DNA of 64,000 nt from Gnetum montanum (GCA_015680685.1 MNCI01000986.1:293648-357647), one strand, 5' to 3'. Numbered from the stretch's first letter, positions 35,751 to 48,289 are shown. Numbers and translations: made by a program. The notes: generated by a model from the sequence alone, not told the origin.

Positions 35751-37418
35751 CAAAATTTGGGTTATTGCTTCTTGACTACAAATTTGGGACTATGTTCTTC
35801 ACTACACCAAAGTGTAGTCAACATAGTGGAGAGTGTAGTTAGCTTCAAAGACTAATTTTTGTAATTTTTCTTAAGTGTTAGTATGAAGTAAGAAGCTGCA
35901 AATTTTTTTAAGTGTTGGGACTATGCTCTTCACTACATCAAAGCATATTCAACTAAGTAGAGAGCGTAGTCAACACTAAAAGCCATTTTACAAATTTTTC
36001 TAAGTATCAAGCCAGCAACTGCAAAATGTGGTGGACATGGAAGAAATAGTTTGGAAAAAATTTTCTAACTATTGAGACTATGCTTTCCACTAGATTGGAG
36101 CGTCAAGGCTTAGTATTTTGTAGTCTTTTCTAACTATTGAGACTATGCCCTCCACTACCTTGTAGTGTAGCCAACTAGGAGTCAAATTTTGCATAAATTT
36201 TCTAACTGTTGGGACTATGCTTGACCCCAGTTGGGAGCATATTCAACCTCTCCCAGAGTGTAGTTATCACATAGTCACTTTTCTACAAAATTTGTCTAAG
36301 TGTTGGAGTACACTTTTCCCTAATCCAGAGAGTAGTTAAGCATATTCATGCAAAATAGCCTCCAAAGGCCTCCACAACATAGCATAGGCATTTAGGTCAT
36401 CTTTGACATATCTCTAGCCAGTCACATGTATCTTTTTGGCATCCCCCTTTGTCCCAAAATTGTAACTATGCTTGACACCACTCGAGACAGTGGATAGCAT
36501 AGTCCCAAAGTGTAGTCTCCAAATTTGCATTTTTGTTAGGTACATTATGGTCTTTTCAGCACACAAATGTGTAGATGGTAGCATAGTCATAGTCTGGTAG
36601 TCTTAGAGAGTCCATTGGAGCATACTAGAGCATAACACCATTTGCTTCAGTGGAGAGCATAGGTGGGTGTATCGTAGTTCAAACTGTCCCACTGCCACAT
36701 GGTAGCCAATCCACTTTTCATGAGAACCCTAGGCCTATAAATACCCTAGCCCTCAACATTTTAGGGGTTGGCAAATTTGAAGGTTGGCAAATCTAAAACG
36801 AGCTTGACATTTTTGGCATTTTTAGTTAGCATCTCTAGCATTTTGACACTTTGGCATCTCAGCAAGGCAAGATGTTTGAACATCATCATATCTCATTATA
36901 GGACACTACAAACTATTGTAGTCCATTACACACCATGGCAGCCAACCCAATAGGCATAAACATCATAGAAAAATGTCAATTTCATGGCTTAGACATCCTA
37001 AGACTATGACTATGCTATCCATTGCACTTACTATACACCGTAGACCTTCTCAGCCCTCTTGAGGTTAATGACACTTAACCTTGTTTGGGGTGGTGTTGCT
37101 TTCTTTCTTGCTCTCTCCCCCATACATTTTTAACATTTTTACTCAAATTTTGGCATTTTACTTATATTTTTGTTTGTTTTCACACACCGCCATGCATTGA
37201 CACCTTCATTTTGCATTAAAAACCTTGACTACGCTCACTCTCATTAACACTATGAACACTATATAAACACTTAGCACCATTTTGACATCTCATTTTGTAA
37301 GTCTTTATTCAATCGGTAAGACTGCTATGGGCACCCCTGTCTCACATGGATGTGGGGTCAAAGCTATGAGCTTGTGAACCTCTCGGTGTTCCATTCTAGC
37401 CATCGAGGTTTTCGGTCA
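35750..37418 (+). repeat. 5' LTR of E, with TATA box and degenerate internal repeats
   Basis: The left end is inferred from where A spacer homology stops. The right end is a CA (...TTTTCGGTCA) 12 bases before the primer site. TATAAATA at 36736-36743 is the likely promoter. Between 35780 and 36500 a phrase of the type 'tgggactatgctcttcactac' recurs about six times with 60-250 bp spacing, each followed by variants of 'gagagcgtagtcaac'. Confidence 0.65.
35780..36500 (+). repeat. Degenerate repeat array inside the E LTR
   Basis: Units headed by 'gactatgct/gttc.tcac' start near 35787, 35927, 36072, 36137, 36208 and 36463. 'aagtgttgg' or 'ctaactattg' precedes most of them. Such arrays often lie in U3 and may bind regulators, but that is inference. 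Confidence 0.6.
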
Positions 37419-37429
37419 CTATAATTTTT

Positions 37430-37447
37430 TGGTGCTAGAAGGTGGGC
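37430..37447 (+). other. Primer binding site of E
   Basis: TGGTGCTAGAAGGTGGGC follows the LTR end after a short ATAATTTTT spacer. It differs from the Asp-type site of the TGATGA family, so E is a separate lineage. The tRNA is not assigned. Confidence 0.55.
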
Positions 37448-37754
37448 TAGATCTATTTCCCTCTTTCAAAATTATGTTGGTTGTTGTCTCGTGTGCTCTT
37501 TATGTCACTATTGCTAGCTTTGGGCTAGTATAGATCGAACACCCCTGTGGACCTGCCACATGCAATAGTAGCTAGATCTTAGGCCAGTGCAGGTGTTGTC
37601 TACAAACTGGTGGGTGTAGACTGGACCTCATTGTTAGATTCCATAGAAGCCTGTGTCACAACTCCAAAATACATATTCCTATACTTAGCTAAATTTTTGG
37701 CTCTTAGTAGAGAGTGTAGTTATCTCTCAGCGTAGAGAGCATAGTCTCTAGACT

Positions 37755-37890
37755 TAGCCATTTTTCTATGATTTTTAAACTTAGCCATTTTCTCCAGGGT
37801 TAGTCAATTTTTTGCAGTTTTTAGACTTAGCCATTTTCTGCGATTTCTAGATTTAGTCATTTTTCTACCATTTTTAGAGTTTTCCATTTT
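37755..37890 (+). repeat. Short tandem repeat in the E leader
   Basis: About five imperfect copies of a ~25-35 bp unit of the form 'agacttagccattttctgcgattttt' lie just upstream of the gag ATG at 37919. Confidence 0.7.
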
Positions 37891-37918
37891 CATAGTCATT
37901 TTTCCTTCAATTATCACC

Positions 37919-40100
37919 ATGAATTTCAAACAACCTTAGGCATTCGTTCCAAGCACACTCGTTGTCTTGTCTAGTCAACAAGAAAATAGGGTTGACCACC
38001 TTTCCAATCTTGCCATTGTGAAGTTTATGCAATCCCTTAGGTTGCACAACCAGGAACCTAAGTAGACAAAGCTCAACCATGAACTTTATCTACATGAAGC
38101 TTTAAGTGGGCTTATTCATAGATTGCATGGACATGAAGGCCAAGCAGGGTTACGAACTCATCCATTGAAATGGATAGGACTACATCCCTTCCTCTATTGA
38201 CTTCATCTTACTTACCAAACCCTACTAGTGGACCCTAGCCCACCTCATTCGAATAAGTGAGTGTGAGGCAGGGATGGACTATGAGGAACCCATGAAAGAA
38301 GATTAGGATGAGTTTGAGGCTTGTTCTAAGCATGAGAACTCCTTTTACACCTTCTTCCAATGGACAACCCCCACTCTAGTCTTCCCACAATCTCATCCAC
38401 CCATTTTTCCCAAAATAGTTATAGCCTTGATGTCACCTCCCAGGTCAACATCAATGGTAGCGAGCCATCAAACATAGTACACATGTCAAGATGAAGTGCC
38501 TCCATTTAACTTGCCCTTTGTGGTATCATCGCAACCTACTTAGTTATCCTTGCTAGCAACAATCATGTCTACATGGCCCTACGTGCACACCATGCACCCT
38601 TCCTAGCCCCAAATGACATAGGCACCCTCCATCTTGTCTATTTCATCTACATCTTCAACAGTGGCCCAACCCATCCACACATGGTTTGCCTCAGTCACTA
38701 TGCCCATAGTGTAGCCTATGCAGTAAGCATCCCATATGGTCCCATAGCCTACAACTAGGTCATGGACCACATAGCCAGCATAGCAGGTAGCATCCCATGT
38801 GGATCAAGCATTTTAGCTAATACAAACCTTAATGGAAGAGGTAAAGTAGCTCAAGGCTACCTCCTTTGAAATACTTCACTTGATGGACTTCTACCAAGAT
38901 GATCCCATAAGTTTTATTGTTCCACCACTGACTCTTCCAATGGGGAATCCTTTTCCTCACTTCACTAAGTACAACAGTGAAGGAGACCGTAACACCCACT
39001 TGGTGACCTTTCAGTCTAAGTGCATATTACTATAGGCATGGCCCCATGCCATCAGATGTGTGTTTGCCATGTCCCTAATTGGCAAGGCATTATATTAGTA
39101 CTGGGCATTGCTCAGGCCTTCCATCTCCTATTTAGAGGATCTACTTAGTCAATTCATCACACACTTCAAGTATAATTTGAAGCTAGAAACTATCCTTGAC
39201 TAGCTCATGTAAATCAAGTAGGGCCATCTAGAGCCTATGCAAAAATTTATCCAATGTTGGAGCACTTCATTGAATGAAAACCATGAGCCAATCATAGAAA
39301 TGCACTTTCTAGATATCTTCAAGGACGTAGTCAGTTACTTTATTAAGTCAAAATTATATTATCTAGCCCTGTAGTCCCTAAGCTAGGACTTTGCATAAAC
39401 AAAAAGCATTAGGACATGGTAGAAGCCAACAAGGACCCAGCCTACATGGCCTATAAGAACTTGCACATGAAAAAGGACAAAGACAAGGGCAAGCAAGCTA
39501 CAATTGTGGCAACTATGATGAACAAAGCCAAAGCTACTAATCCAAAGCCAATACCCATGCCACCTAAGGCCCTGACCAACAACAAGATTTTCGACCTTGA
39601 CATCATAACAATAAACTAACCTACAGCATCAACAACCACAACACAAGTGGCTCCAAGGCCCAACTTTGAGCACAAGGATTGCTTAAAGTTTATTCCATTT
39701 CCCCCTCAAATCATCAAAACTCTTGAACCAGCTGCTTAAGGTTGGACATATCTAGTACAAGAAGATGTTTGAGGACACTTGCAAAGGGCATGATAGATAC
39801 TATGAGCTCCTAAGTAATTGCTTGGTTATAGCCCCAAATGAGCCTCTAGTCCCTAAGAACTTTAGGTTGGATAGATTTTGTCACTACCATTAGTTTCCTG
39901 GCTAGAACACTAAATTTTGCATGGCCCTATAGCATGATCTACAATGAATGATTGATAGATGCAAGTTGGTGCTTGATGCTACCAACCCAATGAGGCCTCA
40001 AAACCAATCCATGAGGGTATATAAGGATCCTTTGAATATAGATGATGTAGGGTACATCATCAATTCTATCAATGTCAATGGCAACTTAGAGCCAATGCAA
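37919..40100 (+). pseudogene. gag: E gag remnant (Retrotrans_gag plus zinc finger)
   Basis: ATG 37919 follows the leader repeats. After a Gln- and Pro-rich N-terminal part, the gag domain reads 'NPFPHFTKYNSEGD' near 38945, 'AMSLIGKALY' near 39065, 'DLLSQFITHFKYNL' near 39150 and 'LDIFKDVVSYFIKSKL' near 39310. A Lys-rich basic linker (39416-39619) and a zinc-finger-like 'CHYHQFPG.NTKFC' near 39880-39915 come next. The frame changes several times and stops are frequent. Gag packages the RNA in the particle. Confidence 0.78.
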
Positions 40101-40854
40101 TGACCATTCATGGTCCATGTGCCCTCTGGCAACATAGGGCCCCCCTCAAACTCCATGAATTTGAGGCCTCCTTTTATCATTAGAGTACTACCTTAGGCAC
40201 CAACAACACCTTTCGTGGTTAGGGTTCCCCAACATGTTGCAGTAGCAACAATTCATCCACCCTTTGTCATAAGGGTGTCCCAACATGCTAACCCCACACC
40301 TACCCAAAGTACAGTGGTTGGTTATGCATTAGTCCCTTCTCACCTAAGGGCCAATCCTACTAGCCACAACAACAGACCATCTAGGTGGTAGCTCGAGAGG
40401 CCTAATGAGCATCTCACTAATAAGATGGCTAGACAACATCAAGAGTAAAGTGCTAGACCTACCCAAACCAATCCCCCTTTCCATAGTCCCTATGGTTGAA
40501 GCAACTGAAAAGGCCATCACCAGCAAGCCACAATGGGGCACTGAGGCCCCAAAATAGGCCAAGTAAACCAAGCCCAAATCTCTTTTGGGAGAGATCCATC
40601 TCCTAAGGTGTATGGAGGAGGTAAAGGCCCAAAAAATGACAGACACTGACAAGGATTTCCTAGATGCACTAGCCTAGGTCAAGTTGGTGTTAAAGTAGAA
40701 AAACATAACTTTGAGCCTATACTACCTAATTATGACTACCTCTTCCCATTGCTAAGTGCTAGTCCAAATATTGACTTCTATTCTTATCACAAAGGACATC
40801 CCTATAGTTGAACATTCTATCCATGCTGTGATGTTGCCTCCTACATCATAGGAA

Positions 40855-41337
40855 TTGAGCTCAACACCCCTAGCATTCCCCAACGAGGTAATAAAGGTTG
40901 ATCCTAAGAAGGGTCAAGTCATCACAACATCCATGTTTATCATGATATGCGTTGTGCAGTGCAAGATCAGTAGGGTTCATGTTGATGATGGGGCAGCAAC
41001 AAATGTCATCCCATGCACTGTCATTGACAAACTAGGCCTCATTGAGTAGATGCAACCTAGAAGGACAATGTGTCTAAAGTCCTTCAATGGGTTGTGCATC
41101 ATTGTTAGGGGAACCATAACGATAACCTTTTTGGTAGGGGAAGAATTCACCACTATTGCTGAGTTCATTGTTGTAGAGGAAATGCCAAGCTTCAACCTAA
41201 TATTGGGCAAGCCTTGGTTGGCCCAATTATGGGCTGTTTTGTCTTCCATTCATCAAGAAATCCACCTTTCATATGAAGGTGGTGATGTCATTATTCATGG
41301 TGATAATGTAGCCCCATTTCACCATAAACAACATTAA
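40855..41337 (+). pseudogene. pr: E aspartic protease remnant
   Basis: One frame of 161 codons with a single internal TAG. The active-site strand is 'RVHVDDGAATNVIP' (a D-[DT]-G-[AS] retropepsin motif), preceded by 'ITTSMFIMICVVQCKIS' and followed by 'TITITFLVGEEFTTIAEFIV' and 'SFNLILGKPWLAQ', the conserved ILG turn. It follows gag, as in Gypsy elements. It is the best preserved part of E on this strand. RT should follow but is absent. Confidence 0.85.
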
Positions 41338-42240
41338 CACAAAGCAAGGGTCAGAGGTGGAGTTTCTTGATGACGCATTCATAGTAAGGATGAGGATGAA
41401 ATAGGTGAGGCTAACCCACTCGAATAAATAGAAGAAGCCAATGACCTTCCAAAGGATACTTTATGGGAAAAAATACCCTTTGAAATAGTAGACGAAGATG
41501 AAGGGGAATACCACATAGTACCATCTAGGCCCTACACACCTCCTAACCCACACTGGGTTAGGAAGCAATTGTGCGACAAATTTATCTCCTTAGTCCAAAC
41601 ATGTGTTAGGGGCTTACTTGCCCTTTATTTTTACATTTAGTCATGCATTAGATTTATCTACACATTTACATTTAGCTTTATTACTTAGATTTTGCATTAT
41701 TTTTCTTTTTTTACATAGTCATTTGCTTTATTTATACATTCTGTTTAGTCTATGAATTTCCTTATTTAGCTTATCTTTTAGTAGTTATTAGCTTATGCAT
41801 GAAAAACATGCAAATGAATAAAAATCAAAAAGCCAAAAAATCGCAAAAACAAAGTAGCTCTACATGGCCCACCATGGCTTTAAACTAGCAATGTTATGGC
41901 CTGGAATGGCCTTAAACTACCATGGGGCCTAAAATGGCCTTAAACTATCATTGTGGCCCAAAATGACCCTAAACTAGCATGGGCCCTCCTGCTATGGCCT
42001 TAAACTAGCATGGGGCTCACAATGGCCTAGTTACATTATCACTGCATAATCTTAACTTAATGCATTAATCCATCGCATCACAACTATAGTAATCACAAAA
42101 GAAATAAAATAAAATAGAGTTTGCACATTGCACATATAGCAAACACATGTATTACATATCACGCAAATAGCAGTACATAGCATGAGCAGCATGAACAACA
42201 AAAAATACAAAAAAAAATGCAAAAATGCCCAGTATGAGGG
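41338..42240 (+). other. E: acidic segment after protease, then non-coding AT-rich sequence
   Basis: The first 300 bp read an acidic, Pro-containing tail ('EDEIGEANP', 'VDEDEGEYHIVPS', 'PYTPPNPHW'). From 41640 it is non-coding. It contains the 41867-42030 repeat. Confidence 0.55.
41867..42030 (+). repeat. Five-copy ~30-bp tandem repeat
   Basis: Five imperfect copies of 'atggccttaaactagcatgg' with 27-32 bp spacing; the 'taaact' words fall near 41880, 41912, 41941, 41969 and 41999. Confidence 0.8.
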
Positions 42241-44353
42241 CTACATCAGGACATGCTCAACTGGTGGCACTAGGTGGAGGTGGAGGTTTCTATTCCCCAC
42301 TATACCGTTGGGGCCTGTAGCATCTCTTGGTACTTGCTGCCAAAACTGCAACAAAAATGAGTAGTTAGTAAGAAAACCTATAATACTCAAGATAACAAAA
42401 AACATGAAACAATAAAAAACTAATAACTAACCTAAGAGGGTCCCACATTAACATCTTCTAGAGGCAACTTGTCAAGGCCATCCTCCAAGTGTCAGAGGAT
42501 CTTAGCCTTGGAATGCTACATTTAGTACTCCTAGCCAAAGTCAATCCCTACAAGGGTCTTGCCTTTGTCCATGGTGGTCCATGTGGGTGGCTTCGTGGAA
42601 AAGGTAGTAGAGGAAACTTCTTCTAAATGGGTGGCAATATACTATTCAAAAGAGACACTCACCACTGTATGCTGAGTGGACAACTCATAGGACTACCTCC
42701 CACCAGTCACCTCAAGGAACCTTTTTAGGTAGCGGTGTTCAACAAATTCTTTCTTGTACCATCAAAGGTATGCATCGTGCTTACACTTGTATTGGTGCTT
42801 GTGATTCTTCTAATTCCACCCCCATTGGTACACCTTCGTATTGTAATTCTTCTAGTCTTGGTTCCTTTGAGTGAGTAGGTTCATCTATAGCCGTTACTCA
42901 ATCACCTCCTGAGTAATCTCATTCTTGCCTCTAAGAGTTGACCAATAACAAGCATATTCTATCTTAGAGGTTCTCCAAGCCTTATCTCTGATTGCTAGAA
43001 AGTCATATCGGGATTGAAGATCTCTGATTTTTATATCTTAGCTAGTCACTCTCTCTTGCAGCTCATGTATGTGTTTACATAGGTGCTCATTCGAGTGCTT
43101 GTAGATCAATAACGCCTTTGCACAGGAAAATGCACACTTTCTTGCTATCTTGTACATGCAACAAAACATCTAATCCACCTCAGGAGGGAGGTTAGGGAGG
43201 GCATCCAGCTTTGCTACCCTGCTTAGATCCCATTGAATCTTAGAACCTATTAGCATGTAACAAGTGAATAATCTTAGCCACAACATTCAATCAGTAAAGT
43301 AATATAAGCAAAGGAACAACATAACAAGCATACCAAGCTTGGGATTTGCCTATTGCAAATGGTCCACCATGTCCTCCACAATGTCCTTCATGAAGGAAAG
43401 TTTGTTGGGCATGTCTACCCATGACTCCATGTGGTAGGTAGAGGTGGGGCCACTAGTAGGAACATCTAAGGCTGTAACACAATGATGTAATCTACATATA
43501 ATCAAATAGCCAAAGATGCTAGAGAAAATATACAATAACATGTGGCAATCCAAATCACTTACCTAGCAAGCCTTCAAGTGTTAGTGCAGGAGGATCACCC
43601 AACTGTATGTCATCAAATAGGCAATCAAATTCACCCTCATCGGGGTGGAGTAACCCCTCCTCCTCTAATTACTGAAGGATCTTTGTTGTGCCAGGTAACT
43701 CATCTCCATGAGTCTCACCCTCAGTTTGGGAAGGTGCTTCTTCTATTACTGCCTTGATAGCTACTTTGGTAGCCCTCTCTCCAATCTCTATAATCAACAC
43801 ATATGCATAACATATTAGTACTAGTCAATAGCATAGCATAATAAAAACCTAAAAATATAAACAAATATTAATACAATAAATGCATTTAACAAGTTACACA
43901 TACTAACTTGAAACCTCCGTACACAAGCTTTGGAACTTGATATCGATCTTCTTATTACTTAGCCTCCCAACCTTAGGAGTAGCTTCCTTTGTAGGGTGTG
44001 GCCTCTTAATATTTTCCTTGGATGATCCTACTATCTTTGGAATGCAACGATCCATCTTAGTCACATCTCTAGTGCTAATAGGGGGACCATTGCCTACATT
44101 GTCACATGAATAGTGTGACCATGCCATGGTATCTTTAGTCATTATTGATATTGACTCATCGATCTCCTCTGGGGGATCCTGTGCCTATGTGGTCATAAAT
44201 AGGTGGTTGAACCATGGTTTGCATAGCTTCTCGTGGTCTTGCACCATCTAATGCCCATGATCACGTATGACTAGTAGCTCTACAAACCTTCACAGGAACC
44301 CTGCAAAGAATATGAAGTGAACGTGGGATTGTGCCTAGATATTAAACCATAGC
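42241..44353 (-). pseudogene. Five-exon antisense gene carried by element E (unknown product, decayed)
   Basis: Exons on the minus strand: 44353-43908 (5' end open), 43787-43563, 43471-43334, 43246-42432, 42345-42241. Donors GTTAGT, GTAAGT, GTATGC, GTTAGT; acceptors end TTATAG, TTACAG, TAATAG, TTGCAG. The first three introns all fall in phase 1 and the fourth in phase 0. The reading frame carries through every junction and ends at TAG 42241-42243. Stops remain (one each in exons 2 and 3, several in exon 4), mostly CAG-to-TAG type changes, so the copy is dead. The protein would be over 450 residues: an acidic 'PEEIDESISIMTKDT' part, 'EGEFDCLFDDIQLGDPPAL', 'ESWVDMPNKLSFMKDIVEDM', then a helical, coiled-coil-like region ('HIHELQERVTS.DIKIRDLQ') and a Trp/Tyr/His-rich 'YQWGWN.KNHKHQY'. 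I recognise no family. The 5' end is cut by the D LTR. Confidence 0.75.
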
Positions 44354-45237
44354 TGATGACCAGCGAGGTACCCGTATGCCCAACCATACAAATCACGAGC
44401 ATTCACGTGTGACCCAGTCGAATTCCAAAGACTACAAGCACTTATGTACAAAGAATTTTAGCTAGCAAAACCTTAGTTAGAGCAGTTGTTGTCTTCCCAA
44501 CCTTACTTGTGATATTCTAAAATGATGGTTGAGTGAGATTGAGGTAAATGATTTTTATAAGTTTTCTTTTTATCTTGAAATTCTAATTCTTTTAGTGTAG
44601 GAAATGAAAGGCTATATAATTTTACAATTACACTACTTTATCATTTAACTATTGCTCACATAAACAACCAATCCCATCCTCTGTGCACATCCTGAGCATG
44701 TCCTAACCACTACTAGGTTACCAGACATTAAGCATCATTGGGTTATCAAGTGTCAGATATATGTTCAAGATGGTCATGCTTGTGGTTCTCATAAACTATG
44801 AAAAGGACTGTAACTGTAAAGCCATAATAACAAAATCTAAAATTATTAAAATATTAAAATATTTTAATGCTTAAGTAGTTTAATCCAAATGCTGCAAGGA
44901 ATGTCAAAAATTTCATCTTTATTGTCCGTCATGCCAATGGGCTCAGGTACATTAGCAATCGAATAAAGAGTCGTATACTCTTCAACTCCTGCTACGAGTA
45001 CTTGGGAAATATTCTAACTTTTGTGGAAACAAAATACAAGAGCTTTTCTACAACTATATCAAAAAGATGCCACAAATGCTACGGGTGCATGCATATTTAT
45101 AGTAGAAGACAGACTCTTCGTTAATGAGGTCATGTTAATGCATGGACAGATGCGTCGATGGGGTTATGTCATTGTGGCCATGTCAATAAGGCTTAGTTAA
45201 CATAGCCCAGTCAATGCATCAACTGAACACTTCATCA
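44354..45237 (-). repeat. 3' LTR of D
   Basis: 884 bp, TGATGACC...CTTCATCA, with the GAGGTACCC..CCCAACCATAC block shared with G1. The minus-strand TATA box (reverse complement of TATTTATAG) is near 45092. It interrupts the E antisense gene. Confidence 0.9.
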
Positions 45238-45254
45238 TACCCCCACGACTGAGT
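45238..45254 (-). promoter_or_regulatory. 3' polypurine tract of D
   Basis: The minus strand reads ACTCAGTCGTGGGGGTA directly before the LTR start TGATGA. Confidence 0.85.
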
Positions 45255-45399
45255 GAAAACTCATCCTTGAGTTTATTACAACTTGGAAGGTATGAAGTTA
45301 TTAATGACACACACAACAAAACACATCTATATAAACACTAACTCTATCAACACACCAAGTGCCCAAGTGTATGAAAAAAAAAATTGCAAAATTATGGTG

Positions 45400-47014
45400 C
45401 TCATAGACAATGAAATTGAACACCCTAACAATAATGGATTCTCAACCTTGCTGAAATGCTGAAGTTGCTAGAGAAGGTCACACAGTTCCTAGTGGCAGTG
45501 GTTCTGACGGGCCTTCACTAGCTTCTAGTGCACGTGGCGATTGAGGCATTGATGATGGTTACCTTGTGGTTGCTGCAACTTTTGGAGGTAATTAAAAAGC
45601 CTCCAAAAATGCCCTCATCTTGTCTTCTTTGCTTCTAGGATATTCACAGTCTAGGTAGCTTCGCCAATGTGTGCTGGAATAGGAACATCTCAAGGACATG
45701 GAAGTGCAGGGAAGAGTTTCTTCAAGTAGTGGCATTTCTTGAAATTTTAAGAAATAGTTGTTGGGTGGACACCATTACTTCTTGAACATTGGGGTCTGTT
45801 CTTGCAAGAACTTGTGTTCATGCAGCAGAAAACATCAGCCCTACTCTCTCTAGCATACTTACAGATCAAGCCACTTGTTCAAGATGGCTCATTGCAAGGT
45901 AGTACACTAAAGGGTCTTCTCCACTACCAGTTCCTATTGATTGCTCCTATTGGCTTAAGAATGATTATTGGATTTCACGTATGTGCTCTATGATATATGA
46001 AAATCTAACCTTGTTGCTTGTGCATGCAGTGGAGGTGGTTGTTGTTCTTTCCTTATTTATGTTGTGGCAGGAGTTTTGTCCTTCATCATCTCACACCACG
46101 AGGCAATTGGGGTGTGATGAAGTGTATCATTGGCATAATGTGCTATCCTTGCTTATTTGCACAATCTTTTAATTAGGTAAGGAAAGGGCAAAGCTCATCT
46201 TCCACATTCATTTTCAACAAATATTTTCTCAATTTCAAGAAAAAACAACTATGAAAAGTTTATGGGAAATTTTCCACCTAGAGTAGCACATGCAGGAGTA
46301 GAGAAGGCAGTGATCTTGTTGGGTCTTACTGTTGGATTTAAGTGGTAAGATGTGATTTTTGAGTAAACCCTCTCTATGATGGTTAATGTGTCGAACTCCT
46401 TACAGTCTACCCCATAGCACCACTTGATCCACTCCCTTTTCACCTCAAGGTCCACTTTTTTTGGAATCTCTACCACATTAGCCCCAGTCTCAGGCAACCC
46501 AAGAGCTTGCACGATTGCCTTTGCAGAGTAAGATACATGGATGTCCTTACTTCTTACTCTGGACCCCAGCTATTGATTTTTCTAGAAAAGATAAGTTTCT
46601 CCTAGATACCATTCACCATTGGACGTGATGATTGGCCCACATACGAGAATTTTGCAATTGGGTGTTGGCTTCTTCTGATGCATTTTCTAGAAATGGTCTA
46701 ACGTTTAATTCTTGAAGGACCATTCGTTGTAACTCCCTTGGCTTAATAGCATTAATACAAGCATGGGTTAGGGTGACCTCAAGTCGTGGTGCTATCGCTA
46801 GAGTCTCGTCCCCTTGCGATTGTTCACTAGGAACATCCTCTTCAGGAATCTAACGAACAGATTCCACGTTAGGTCCTTCGTAGAGAGGGCTATTTGCATG
46901 TGATCCCTCCACATGCTCTTGAGGTTATGCACCATATCCTCTTCCAGCTCTAGTTTTCTTGTCCCTCAGTTGTGAGATTCCTTCTTCCCTTGGATGCCTT
47001 AGTTTAGGTGCTAT
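45400..47014 (-). pseudogene. ORF3 of element D, with deletion in the coiled coil
   Basis: Begins at ATA-GCA-CCT-AAA (47012-47014 in place of ATG) and reads leftwards 'APKLRHPREEGISQLRDKK', 'ITSNGEWYLGETYLF', 'ALGLPETGANVVEIPKK' with 'EWIKWCYGVDCKE' (46249-46512), 'SYHLNPTVRPNKI', 'ACATLGGKFPINF', and near 45750 'VQEVMVSTQQLFLKISRNATT'. It then jumps straight to the C-terminal 'LPCP.DVPIPAHIGEA' near 45700, so most of the coiled coil seen in A and B (about 1 kb) is gone. Function unknown. Confidence 0.75.
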
Positions 47015-48289
47015 TTGTAGTCATAGCATAACCATGAATTAAAATATGTATAAGTTGTTCAAAATGGAAATAATACACTTTCTCATTTTGGTCAAGCTAT
47101 GACAATGGCACATGCATCCTATTTGGTTCCCCGGAGTGTAGTTGATGTGTTAAAAAAATAATAAAATATGATAAATTTAAATTAATAATTACTTTTTGTT
47201 TGTTTAACCCTGAAGAGGTGTTAAGTCTTTGATAATCACAATAATCATAGATCCCTTCCCCCCACGATGTGGAGCATACCTTCGGTAGCAAAAGGGTAAA
47301 AAAAAATGGATAGATTGGAATACACAGTAGGAAAGGTATGTGCTTGAAAAGAAGACTGAACGTAGAAAAATCAAAAAGCTCCCCTAGTGTTATGAACAAG
47401 TGAACAAACTTCAAAGGCATGACGTGGTTATATATAGTATTTTTCTATTGTGTCGACGGGGCCGCGTAAACAAGGCTACGTAAATGTAGGTGGATGCATA
47501 TACAGGTCCTAGTTGATGTAGTCGTTCAGCTGAGTTGACCTACGTTGACCATTGAATTAAGAGCCCAATTCTATGAATTATAGCATAAAATTGGAGTGAT
47601 CCAAGAACCTAGAAGCTAGATAAAAATATGAGATAAAGAGAAAGGTAGATTGTGATCAAAAGAAGAGTCAAATTTAGGAGAATCATAACATGGAACTTGG
47701 TGGATGAAGAGCCTCACAATGGGCAGCATAGAAATGATCAACCAACTATATCAAAGGGGTAGGAGATTAACAAACGAAAACAAAGCATGTGGAAGTGAGT
47801 CCTTCCCATAGAAGGCTTCAACCTTGTTTGCCCCTTGCACATCATCAACATAAGACTTCATGAGCCCCATAGTTAATTAATGGCCACTGAAAGTTAGTAC
47901 TCACATCCATGAGAATTAGTCGAAGGTTTTACAAGTTCTAGCAAACCAAGAAAGATGATCAAAACATAAAACTGGGAGTGATGTAAGTAACAGAGAGCAA
48001 TTGATGAAGGGAAGAGGGTGTGAAATGAAATTCCTAATTGTGGTTACATGAAGTCCCTTGTGAAGTGTGTGATTAAGTGACCCGGTAGGATCCATCCTCA
48101 ATCCATACCAAAACCAAGCACATGCAGTGACTTTGCATCAACATTCTAAGACTAGTCCATCCTTTGAGACATAAGAATGCTCCTACAAAACAACCACCAT
48201 TCCAAAATGGATGAAAGATAGGAAGTGAGAAAGGGCCTTAGTTAGAGGGGATAAAACAAGTCCTATAACTAATGCTTGTAGCCTTTTAG

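Larger units (their letters stand above)
35750..44353 (+). mobile_element. Gypsy element E (Tat-like), with gag, protease and an antisense spliced gene
   Basis: The LTR, primer site, gag and protease are on the + strand. After the protease comes a non-coding stretch and then a multi-exon gene on the minus strand. No RT, RNase H or integrase was found. E appears to have inserted into A near 35750, and its right part is cut at 44353 by the LTR of D. Tat-lineage elements such as Grande and RIRE2 are known to carry an antisense extra ORF between pol and the 3' LTR, which supports the lineage call. Confidence 0.72.

Noticed and set aside
35780-36500. CRISPR-like array
   Set aside because: Units are degenerate, spacing is irregular, and the context is an LTR in a plant genome.
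37656-37667. TGTCACAACTCC as an LTR start like that at 13420
   Set aside because: It lies after a good primer site and before gag in E, so it is leader sequence; no LTR-type structure follows.
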